Shown here: positions 46,812 through 56,132 of the stretch, in pieces
How the letters are laid out: the number at the start of each line of letters is the position of its first letter
Position numbering within the stretch: position 1 is the first letter of the stretch
The notes under the pieces: generated by a model
What the model saw: only the letters and a program-made list of their open reading frames with translations
Database searches by the model: none
What the model was told of the DNA's origin: nothing
Assembly: GCA_001465935.1 (NCBI GenBank)
Contig: LNKV01000030.1
Coordinates: forward strand, 193,443-257,442
Direction: 5' to 3'
DNA: 64,000 bases
DNA from: Clarireedia homoeocarpa
Lineage: Eukaryota > Ascomycota > Leotiomycetes > Helotiales > Rutstroemiaceae
Position numbers and translations under genes: made by a program

Positions 46812-47704
46812 CTATTTGGGGAATAAATTCAACGTCCTCGCGCATTCTATTCCTTCGGCCAAGGTTCCCACTCTAGCATCAATTGCATATCCCTCTGCCT
46901 CCCATTTCTTACAAGCTGCATATAACTCTCTAAGTGGTAACGTGAAGACATCTATGAATTCATTTTCTTCGAGCTGCGGCACAGGGTGCTGATTTGCAGG
47001 ATTCGTCATGTCGATCGTAACGTGGACCATCTTTAAATTCGTATTGCAGAATCCGGGATCTGGAGAATGCGCGCGTGCTCAGTAGATGCCCACAACGTGA
47101 GATGAATTGGATGCGGGAGGATGGAATTACCATTAAACATAACAGGTGTGCTCTCACTGATCACTCCAACATAACCGGTTTCCTCCTTCAATTCTCTGAT
47201 AGCTGCATCCTCCACCGATTCTCCTTCGTCAACAAGTCCAGCAGGTACCTCAATAACTACGGCATCTATTGGTGGTCGATACTGCTTCTGAAGGACAATT
47301 TCTGGACCTGCATCCGAACTCAATTAACCGCTGTCCATAGAGTTACCTAAACTCATAGCTCTTGGTCCATCGTACCACTTTCTTTCTCAATAATCGCAAC
47401 AATCCCTACCCCGTCCACCGTGGAGGATTTTGGTCGATGTGCTCGTTCCGCATGTTCCCAACTGCGCTCTTTCCCTCGGGGATCGCGGTATGTTGATCTG
47501 AATATTCGGTATGGTATCAGCCGTGGATCATCTAGCAGCTGCTGGCTGTGTGTCTATTGCTCACGTACAGAACAAGTCTTGTCCATTTCGCCTGGGCAGG
47601 GTCCTATTGATAAAAGTCAATCCAACAGACTTTATTCAATACAACGGCGGGAATACTCGTACCAATGGTTCTGTTTTCAGAACTTTTGCGCTGTCGATCG
47701 ACAT
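46812..47704 (-). CDS. NUDIX hydrolase, YSA1-like ADP-ribose pyrophosphatase
   Basis: Cleaves ADP-ribose (and probably other ADP-sugars) to AMP and ribose 5-phosphate. Five exons (47704-47663, 47603-47569, 47497-47376, 47307-47131, 47059-46812) with introns of 59, 71, 68 and 71 nt give 207 residues, the usual size of YSA1. The spliced reading is continuous: MSIDSAKVLKTEPL, DPAQAKWTRLVLSTYRDPRG, WEHAERAHRPKSSTVDGVG, IVLQKQYRPPIDAVVIEVPA, then a perfect NUDIX box (GLVDEGESVEDAAIRELKEE-TG), DPGFCNTNLKMVHV and LEENEFIDVFTLPL. All box residues (G-x5-E-x7-REL-x-EE-x-G) are present. It has no targeting signal and is probably cytosolic. It is tail-to-tail with the other NUDIX gene, though the two differ in box form and intron positions, so they are not a recent duplication. 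Confidence 0.94.
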
Positions 47705-49141
47705 CTTCTAGGAAAATTATGTATTTTGAAAAGAATTTGGAATGGAAAACATTTATGTGCGCAAGTAGGAGTTTTGTGTTGGGGAGAAAACTTTCACATG
47801 TAGAAGACCTAAAGTGGATACTGACGTTGTTGATGCATGGTTGATGGCGTAGAAGCTCCGGTGCTCCCTTGCATTTGACCACCACCCTTTAAGCTTCCTT
47901 ATTCTTCCTTATAACTTAGCTACTCAACCCACCACAGATTTCGAGCATTCCCGACACCATTTCATTTCTCTATTGTTGTGGCCATTATTTGGGCAGCGAA
48001 TTGTGTAGTGCTGCTCAGTAAATTGTGAGCTGCTGTTGTGTTGGCACACTTCCTTACACAGCAATAACGACAGAGAGAGAGCACTGCCAACTACTCCGGC
48101 CCGTCTCACACCATTTCGAACATAACAATTATAACAGTTCCCTATCCAAATCATGTTATGCGCGTTAAAGATACCCAAGAGTCACCGGATATCTCGGACG
48201 TGCACCTCAGAGGATCTCAGCTAAAGTGATGGGATTTCGGCATTCGGTTGGACAACGCGCATAGTGTCATGGTTATATCGTGTGATTCTCCACAGCCATA
48301 CTTACAATATGATCCCATTCTTAGGTCGCCATATCTTGCTTCCCTAATAGGCTGAAGACATTGGCATTATTTTTTACGTTGTTAGGTTGTTGGTTCATCA
48401 CGGTAGGATTTCAGTAGCCTGCGCTTAATTCTGGGTTCGTGTGCAAGTGCACACGGTTTCTGACAGTGTATTTCCTGGAGATCACGAAAGTACATGGTGC
48501 TACAGCTGTCAGTAAATCTTACATGGTGAAACGCTGCAGTCGCGCGTCTCGATCTCTAAGAGGCCGAGCTCCAGTCTTCTTTCGCGCTATCTCCTTTATA
48601 TTAGTATCTCACATTGAGACATTGATTATTACACGGAAAGAATACTTCGATACCCGTTCATGAGGCGAGAATTCTCTTGGAAATATCTGCCAAGAAAGAT
48701 ATAGGCGCTTGCGTATCGTTAATGTTGTACCTTTCAGTTTCGTGATGCTTCCAAGTATGCTTCAAACACACAATTAACTTTTCTCTATATGCGTGAACTT
48801 GCGTCGAGTGCCGAGTGTGGGTTGATGGCTTCGAAGCTTCTTTCCAGCAGTTTGGACTCCATGTGTTAAAATCGAAAATAGTCGCTCACACGTTTTCAAT
48901 CGCATTCTTCGAAAGGCGACACCCAACAGTGGAAGCGTCGAAAAGTAAGCCGCGCTTGGTCGGTGGCCGCATATCCCGGGCTATGCTCTGGATTGAGGCT
49001 TCAAAATTGGTTCCAGTGGTATAGTGGAACGACCAACAACCAGTTGGTTGCTTATCATCGTACGAACATTGCAGTTCTTATATATTCTCGTGCAACGTGC
49101 GTCATATGCACGATGCGGTGGCAATGTGAAACAACATCGCT
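47705..49141. other. Intergenic region with a small Cys-rich frame
   Basis: No firm gene. A Cys-rich minus-strand frame at 47924-48178 is listed separately. 48180-49141 contains only short frames without support. The end is the promoter of the GH18 gene. Confidence 0.45.
47924..48178 (-). CDS. Possible small Cys-rich protein (zinc-ribbon-like spacing)
   Basis: A minus-strand frame of 84 residues from an ATG. It contains CYNC near the start and IRCPNNGHNNREMKWCRECS near the end, a spacing that could bind zinc. Between them lies GTTGGC...TGTAAG (a possible 39-nt intron, in frame) encoding an odd SALSLSLLLC run. No family is recognised. Its position just upstream of the YSA1-like gene on the same strand means it could instead be part of that promoter region. 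Confidence 0.25.
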   Translation of the reverse strand: MGIFNAHNMIWIGNCYNCYVRNGVRRAGVVGSALSLSLLLCKEVCQHNSSSQFTEQHYTIRCPNNGHNNREMKWCRECSKSVVG

Positions 49142-50155
49142 ATGAGGCTCCTCAATTTTCTCTCTCTTTTGCCCCTGATTCAAGCGATTCCCCTCGACCT
49201 AAATGCAACTACTACCTGTGTCAGCAGTGCCGAAGCGACTCCGCGATTAGCTACGTACGTCCAAACTTTCCATACCGAGTCACATAAAGATGTGAACATT
49301 AGTTTGCTACCGTTACTGGCCGCCGACATCCGTCCGACTCATATCATTCTGGCATCTCTACACCTTATGAAAACACCGGGAGAGATCCATCTCAATGACT
49401 TCCCCCCTAACCATTCCATGTACGATCAAATTTGGATGGAAGTTAAGATACTACAAGCAGCTGGCATTAAGGTTATGGCAATGATAGGAGGGGCAGCCAA
49501 TGGTACATGGCCGTTCCTGGCCGGAGATGACGAAGAGGTATTGACAATGATCTGTTTTCGAATGAATATAACTGACCTCCAGGTTCTGAAATACTATAAT
49601 CCGCTTCTAAATAATGTCATTCGAAAATACAACTTAGATGGCTTAGATATTGACATTGAGCAGGCGCAGGATATAAACACCCCTCTTCGTCTGATTCAGC
49701 AACTCTATATGGATATGGGACCCTGCTTCACCATAACAATGGCACCTGTGGCTACAGCCTTAATGTCGGACAAGAAGGACGGTCTTTCGGGATTCTCATA
49801 TCAAGAACTCGACTCCAAAGCTGTTCGCCCAGATGGTCGCACTCCAATTGTTTCCTTTTATAATGGACAATTCTACAACGGCTTTGGAAATCCAAGTTCG
49901 ACAGATAGCTATGAACGTGTCATCAATGCGGGGTGGGATCCAAGTAGGATAGTAATGGGAGTGTCGGCTAATTCGAATGATGCGAATGGATGGGTACCTA
50001 TTAAGACACTGCAGAGATGTATAAAAGATCTGGTTAAGAAGTATCCTAGTTTTGGGGGTGTAGTAGGCTGGGAATATTTCGATGCTGGGGAGGATGATGG
50101 ATTGAAGCAGCCGTATCTATGGATGGAAGATTTGAGGGATGCGATATCTGGATGA
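49142..50155 (+). CDS. Secreted GH18-family protein (chitinase/ENGase-like)
   Basis: A glycoside hydrolase 18 fold acting on chitin or N-acetylglucosamine linkages, secreted through a signal peptide (MRLLNFLSLLPLIQAIP). The catalytic strand motif YNLDGLDIDIEQ (DGxDxDxE with the proton-donor Glu) is intact. VMAMIGGAANGTW is the usual strand 3, GFSYQELDSKAV and IVSFYNGQFYNGFG follow, and GVVGWEYFDAGEDDG closes the barrel. The frame is open throughout, but 49538-49582 (45 nt: GTATTG...ATAACTGACCTCCAG) has donor, branch site and acceptor and inserts 15 atypical residues. Removing it gives a smooth GDDEEVLKYYNPLL, so it is probably an intron and the protein is 322 rather than 337 residues. A single GH18 domain without a chitin-binding module is seen. 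Confidence 0.92.
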   Translation: MRLLNFLSLLPLIQAIPLDLNATTTCVSSAEATPRLATYVQTFHTESHKDVNISLLPLLAADIRPTHIILASLHLMKTPGEIHLNDFPPNHSMYDQIWMEVKILQAAGIKVMAMIGGAANGTWPFLAGDDEEVLTMICFRMNITDLQVLKYYNPLLNNVIRKYNLDGLDIDIEQAQDINTPLRLIQQLYMDMGPCFTITMAPVATALMSDKKDGLSGFSYQELDSKAVRPDGRTPIVSFYNGQFYNGFGNPSSTDSYERVINAGWDPSRIVMGVSANSNDANGWVPIKTLQRCIKDLVKKYPSFGGVVGWEYFDAGEDDGLKQPYLWMEDLRDAISG

Positions 50156-50882
50156 CGCTTCTTTTCATTTCTAGTTTCTATATATCCTTCGTGCTACTGT
50201 TACTAATTGTGTATATTTTCTCAAATATTTATCTTGTATTCTCATTCATTGTATTCTGCCCTTCCATGATTTTTAGGTACAGCGAGTAAAAGGCAAATCC
50301 TCACAGTAAGGCAGTTAAACGCGAGGTTGCGACCTGGAACACAGCCACCAACTTGGAATCTTTGTCCGAAGGATTGGAAGTAAGAATATTGGCTGCTGGG
50401 AGATTTGATATGCTCAGCCCTACAAGTATGATGAGTAGCCGGGAGAGCGACCAAGCGACCCATGATTGATACTTACCTAGTTGCCGAATTTGCAACCACG
50501 ACGAGGCTTGGTCAAATGATTCGAGGCTGTGTCGATGTAAATAGTAGCTACGGTAAATCGGCAATCTAGTTCTGTTCCTGCGGGTTTGATCCACGAAATA
50601 CTTCTTCACTCTTGTGAAAACGAAAGAATGGCTGTCGACAAGAAGGCACATGTTGGTTGTAACCACGTGACATGCCACGAAAGAGAAACAGACTAGGTCT
50701 GAGCGAAGATGCGACAGCTTCAAGTTTCAAAAGCTCTGAGCAGAAACAGGAGGTTCTCAAATTGAAGAAACCGATCAGCCAGTAAGTCCATCCGTCTGAT
50801 TAATAAAATCCATCTCATAAATTCTTTTCTTATTCCGGCACCACCATCACTTCAACTCACTCACCATCACCAAAATCAAGAA
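50156..50882. other. Intergenic region
   Basis: No gene is seen. It includes the 3' end of the GH18 gene and the promoter of the peroxiredoxin-like gene, with a CACCATCACTTCAACTCACT-type leader just before its ATG. Minus-strand frames at 50242-50760 lack coding character. Confidence 0.5.
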
Positions 50883-51714
50883 ATGTTCAGCAAACTCACA
50901 ACCAAAATAGCTCTTCGCAAAGCGGGATTGCCATCCAATACTCTCGCAGGATTCGACTATAGCTCCAGCAATAAGAAATCTTCATCTCCTAAGAATGGAA
51001 TAGATTCTGATGGCGAATCGTGGGCAACGACTTTCTCCAACATCGAGGTGCCGAGGTCCTGGAAATCATGGGCGAACCCGCCGCCAGCAATCATTGACGT
51101 AGCTCCCGCGCCGGTGATTGGAACCAGAGCGCCGAGTGCGCCCAAGTTGATGCTGCCCGCTGCGGATAGAAGACCGACTGTTGTGGTTTTCTTAAGGCAT
51201 TGCGGATGTCCTTGTATGCTTTCCTCCCTTACCTGATCATTATCCTTCAAACTCCCTACTGGCAGCTCCCATCAAAGACTAACATAAATAATACAAAGTC
51301 GCCGAAAAGACCTTCCTCGAACTCCGTCGATTAGCCAACAAACACCAAAACATGCGCTTCATCGCCGTCTCGCACAGTTCTCGCGCCGCAACAGATAGAT
51401 GGGTGCAGCAAGTTGGCGGGGCATGGGATATTTCGGTAGTGGTCGACGAGGATCGGGAAATCTATTCTAATTGGGGGCTGGGAGTGAGTACAACGTGGCA
51501 CCTGCTGAATCCGTGGACGCAATGGGCGATGCAGAAATTGGGGAAGGAGGAGGGGATTTGGGGCAGAGACGTCGATCCTAGTGGGAACAGGTGGGTTGTT
51601 GGAGGGTGTTGGGCGACGGATGAGATGGGGACGATCAAGTGGGGTGGGGTTTCGAAGACGGCGGATGATATCCCGAATTTGGTGGAGGCTTGCAAGAGTG
51701 TGGGAGTTTCATGA
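50883..51714 (+). CDS. Peroxiredoxin-like (AhpC/TSA) protein
   Basis: A thioredoxin-fold protein of the AhpC/TSA-like group (PRXL2/AAED1 type). Two exons (50883-51213, 51299-51714; intron 85 nt) give 248 residues. The active-site region is VVVFLRHCGCPFAEKTFLEL, created by splicing. The Cys of CGCPF sits where a peroxidatic Cys is expected, with an additional Cys two residues before. FIAVSHSSRAATDRWVQQVG, DREIYSNWGLG and a C-terminal WATDEMGTIKWGGVSKTADD region complete the fold. The N-terminal 70 residues are Ser/Lys-rich, with MFSKLTTKIALRKAGLPSNT resembling a mitochondrial presequence. A role in peroxide handling is inferred from the family. The reductant is unknown. Confidence 0.88.
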
Positions 51715-52727
51715 GGTTGCTGTTGCAGGCCTGAGGGAAAAATGGCGTTTTTTTGGCTTTTGGCTTTTGTTGTACGAGCGAAGCTTCTAGATTTCTCGTG
51801 ATGGTGGTATCATTTGCATACGATGTATTGGAGGGTCGGAATACTACCTGTGCCCTATTCACATTTCGACTAATGGCAACTTTTGAAGCCGGGCCGTTTT
51901 ATATTGTGCTATGCGATAATTTTTTTGCAATTATGTTGATGAATGTGTTTTATGAAAAATAATATATATAAGTAGTTGGTATGTAAAAGTGTTCAAGACG
52001 CGTTTACAAGGGATAGTTTTTGGATACTAACAATGACGTCGGCTTCCAGGAACAAGAGTGAAAATGCCTATCAAAACTAAATCACATGACTGATAGAACT
52101 ATTCCTGCACCTCGAGGGTCCAACCCGACACTGATGCCGGCGCTATATGACGCGGCTTCTCGTTAGGGAATAGGGGCTTATCTTTTGATGAAGTTTGATT
52201 GATGAAGTACTTCATAGTACGAAGTATGTAGTTCCACACCCACCACGCCATAGTTCGGTGTGCTCCCTGAACATCACAAAATCTTGCTGCCGAAGTTCCA
52301 TAAATATCTAGAAAAAAGTGGAAACTGTACGAGCATCCACAAAATTGCCATCATGCTGCAGGTGCTGGTCGGTTACCCCCTTCTCCCTTTCCTCTTATGT
52401 TCTAATCGGGTGGGTTTCTACTGTAGGAACTGACGCTCGAGCAAGGTCAGAAAAGCTTGATGGGACAAGTCAGAACGGCCGCGGGTTTCTTGATAGGAAC
52501 TTATTTTATCCCCGCCCAATTTTGATAGACAGAAATACTTCGTATATGATTTCTCTTATCTCCAGATTCTCCTCCTCTATTCCTAGTCGTTTTCTCTTTT
52601 TGTTCGTTAGTAATGTCTCTGTGACTTCGTGCGTTTGATTGCAAGTTATCGTTTCTAGCATTTCAGCGACATCCCTTCCTCATTGAGCTTACATTGGCTT
52701 TTTATTTTTTAAGAAAAAACATTAACC
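51715..52727. other. Intergenic region, aquaglyceroporin promoter
   Basis: No gene is seen. TATATATAAG lies at 51962-51971, just after the peroxiredoxin-like gene, in an AT-rich stretch. The frame at 52318-52638 has no coding character, and the last 200 bases are T/C-rich leader before the ATG at 52728 (ACCATGACG context). Confidence 0.5.
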
Positions 52728-54898
52728 ATGACGGATTCGGAGCAGGATCCAATTTATCCTGTTTCAAGCAGTAGCAAAGAGAGCGCCGGGGAAAACAAAA
52801 ATGAGACGGGGATAGCTCAGCCCGAAAATGCAGGCGAATCAAGCTCTCCAGTGCCACCTGCACCATCACCTTCAGCAGAGGACCCAAGAATAAAGCCATT
52901 GAAACGTTTTGATACTATGCCCTCGCGTCGAAATCAGATGTCTCCAGATGCACCACGAAGACGGGGAAGGACCCTGACCAGTCAAGTCCCGGAAAATGAT
53001 GTGACTCTACCGAAGAGACAAATCACCAGGCGAGGAACAGCAATTGTTCCAGGAGGAAGGATCGGCATCATTCCCGATCGAGCTGCTGCTGCTTCTCCTA
53101 TTGCTCAACGAGATAGTATATCTACCGGACGACCTCGGGCAAGCTCTTCGGGCCTTCGACCACGATTGAGTCAAAGTGGAGGACGTCCAAGAGAATCAAC
53201 GCTACAAAGAAGGCCAACTGTTGCGTTAGCAGCTACAGGAGTAGATACTGGGGCAGAGAACTTTTCATTGGCAGGCCCGCCTCCAGTCGAAGCCGCAATT
53301 GTTCCCAATCAACCATATGTCGACCCCGGTTACACTCAACTCAACCCCGCCTATGACCAGCCGGAGAACATTAGGCCTGTATGGGGTCTGGCGAAGCCCC
53401 TCCCTCGTGTTGTTCGTCCGGGAATGATCCCAACTCGCAGTGAGGTCAACGCAGCACAACAAGCACCGCCTCCCGCAGATGTCGATTTAGAAGCAGGCAG
53501 GATAGAACCAACCTTAAAACTGAACAGAATCTCAACGCAACTTCAAAATGCTAGACAACAACGAGAGAAAAACCTCCTCGAAGCGCACGGGCTGGCTTCG
53601 CCGAGTACTCAACAAGGTCTCTCGAATGCGGAACCATTGACTGCTCCATCTCAGGTCATTGAGGAGGAGCCTGAGCTGCACAAAACAGATGATGGAGACG
53701 TGACACCGCCTGAACGTCCACTTGATCGTCCAGCATCATTCGATGGCGTACGTTCACACAATTCGCAGGTCGATCGCTTCCCAAGCTTTGGCTACCCGGA
53801 TGATGCAGCTTCTGAAGCCACCCAGACTCCTGGTGATGGCGATCTAGATGGGGACTGGATTGGTGAGGAGGTACCTTTGAAAGCGTATGATCCGAACTAT
53901 GATGATGAAATTCATAATCTGCACACGCATTGGTCTGTTATACGACTGCGATTTAGAGAACCATTGGCGGAATTACTTGCTGTAAGTCACACTTATGTTA
54001 TTTGCAGGTAGAAATACACGCAGCTAACTATCCAACGCAGGTTACGGTTCAGCTCACACTTGGATTTTGCGCTGATCTCGCTGTTACAACATCTAGCAAG
54101 AATACAATTCCTGCTGGTAACGAAGTGACAACAGACTTCGCCTGGGGGTTCGCAAGTATGCTCGGAATCTATATTGCAGGTGGAATTTCCGGAGCACATC
54201 TAAACCCAGCGATTTCGATAATGCTCTGGATATATCGTGGATTCCCCCTTCGAAAAGTACCCATGTACGTCCTCGCACAAATCCTAGGTGGCTTCTTAGC
54301 AGCCCTAATAGCATTTGGCCTCTACCAGCGAAACATCCTTGAATATGGTGGAGCAAATCTAGCAAACGGAAACACATCAGGGAGTTTCATTACCTACCCC
54401 AGATTCGCCTGGATCAACCAGAGTACCGCGTTCTTTAACGAGTTTACTGGGACAGCCATTCTAGCCATCGCAGTCCTAGCTCTTGGAGACGACATGAACG
54501 CACCACCTGGAGCTGGTATGTCGGCCTTTATCATGGCTCTCGTAGTCACTGTCCTTAGTATGGCATTCGGATACAACACTGGCGCCGCGATGAATCCCTC
54601 TCGAGATCTAGGACCCCGCCTTGCGCTTTGCGCTTTAGGATACGGCACCGACCTGTTCACCAACGTGTACTGGATCTGGGGTAATTGGTGTGCGCCAATT
54701 ACAGGAGCCATATTCGGCGCATTCCTGTACGATGCCGCGATTTTTGCGGGTGGCGAGTCGCCTGTCAATTATCCTCGCAAGAGAATAAAGAGAGCTGGCC
54801 ATAAATGGAGGAGGCGCTGGGGACATCGTTTGAGATCGTTGAAGCCGAAGAGGAATAACAACAACAACAATAATAATGGGGATGAGAAGGGATTCTAG
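52728..54898 (+). CDS. Aquaglyceroporin (MIP family) with long N-terminal extension
   Basis: Membrane channel for glycerol and small solutes. Two exons (52728-53981, 54041-54898; intron 59 nt between LLA and VTVQLTLG, at the start of the channel domain) give 703 residues. The first 400 are cytosolic and disordered (RRRGRTLTSQ, Pro- and Ser-rich with many SP/TP sites). The MIP core of about 250 residues has the first box SGAHLNPAIS, intact, and the second box TGAAMNPSRDLGPR, where Ala of NPA is Ser. The Asp after Arg marks the glycerol-conducting class. Six TM segments are visible. The tail is basic and ends with an Asn run before GDEKGF. The long N-terminus and box variants fit the Fps1/YFL054-like group, whose gating by the HOG pathway is known in yeast. 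Control here by SSK1 signalling is only inference. Confidence 0.94.
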
Positions 54899-56132
54899 GG
54901 AAATGACACGTTTGGGAAGGATAACAGGGGAAATAAACTATGGCGGCGACCTGGGATAGATAGGATAGGATGGGACCCCATTGCATTGCTACGGAGCTGG
55001 AGGCCCTGTTGGTTGAATATGCTAGGGAGCAACAGATGGATTAGGTAGGCAGATGCCAGCATAGCCATTGCACGAGTTATGAGCTAGGTTTTATAAGTAA
55101 AGCTATATGTATATTGACTCTGTGGTTAATCTCACACATTAATCGTAAAGTTATCTGGACATGGTGTGTCATGCTCTCAGCTGATTGGCCTTACGGTGAT
55201 TTCAGCTGATCCGCGTGTGATCGCTCAGAAGGTCAACGTCGCAGCATCGCATGGTAAAAATCCTCAAAAATATCGAGATGAAAAACGGGTGTATTGAAAG
55301 ACGGATTTTCGAAGGTGCTCGCGGTCAACGTAGACCAACCAGTCTGCCATGGAAAGGCAGAGTGTACTGTAAGATTGACGTACATCACGATCAGTAGCAA
55401 ACAAGGGCTCCCTGGTAGTGCACATTTAAAAACTGCAGGTCTCACCTTAAATCTTACTACTGTATATTTGTCACACAAGCCTTTTCTTTCATCACGAGGA
55501 TGGATGGATATGAAGCATTCCAAAAAGTCTACCTTCGTGAGAATGCTGTTCCTCACATATATTACCGCCAAGATTGGGCGTCTACTGCGGAGACTTATCG
55601 CACAAGCACCCACAGGTATTCGCGGAAGCTGGAGAACCCTTGTCGAACAATCGCAATCCAACGTACATTTGCTGACCTAAAATAAGCAAAGATCCTGAAG
55701 CCGGGAGCCTCCAGCATGCATCACAGCGCCAAGAGATCCAAATTGCGTATGTGGTGTCGTGGCGTCCACATTTCTGCTTCTGGAACGGGCAAGGCCAACT
55801 GTATCGCATTCGTACCTCATATGTCAACAGCAAACCCCATGCGAGGAGTCAACCACCCATGTGCGAAGGCTTCTCTAGCGGATTGGCGCTTGGTACCTGA
55901 GCTAGCGTTGAAGATCTTGGAGCCTGCAGTAGGAGTGGCTATGAGCTCTGTCGCTGCGGATCCCTCCTACGACTTGTGGGGCTGTTTTCAGAAAGAGTAT
56001 CTTGCGAAGAGTATGACCAAATACTAAAGAGTCAGATGAGGATGGCTTTCTTATGCCATCACAACGGTCTATAAGGTCATTTGCTGAAGCGCGTTATCGA
56101 TACTCCTGTTTTGGCCTAGAGTTTCTTACAAA
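54899..56132. other. Intergenic region with protein-like frames
   Basis: 54899-55290 is the 3' flank of the aquaglyceroporin. 55440-56027 contains plausible coding segments on +, listed separately. The remainder is the promoter of the glycosyltransferase-like gene. Confidence 0.4.
55440..56027 (+). other. Possible unrecognised or decayed gene in two pieces
   Basis: Two + strand segments have a normal protein-like composition. One (55500-55682) begins MDGYEAFQKVYLRENAVPHI and continues YYRQDWASTAETYRTSTHRY. The other (55716-56027) contains GTGKANCIAFVPHMSTANPM and LVPELALKILEPAVGVAMSS, ending at a TAA. They lie in different frames with about 35 bases between them, so an intron or a frameshift would be needed to join them. 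No family is recognised. A species-specific gene, a relic or chance reading all remain possible. Confidence 0.25.

Noticed and set aside
45751..47704. Recent tandem duplication of a NUDIX gene
   Set aside because: The two proteins differ in box form, N-terminal module and intron number and position.
54001..54007. TTTGCAG as acceptor of the aquaglyceroporin intron
   Set aside because: It would make a 26-nt intron and shift the frame. The AACGCAG at 54040 keeps frame and joins two conserved parts.
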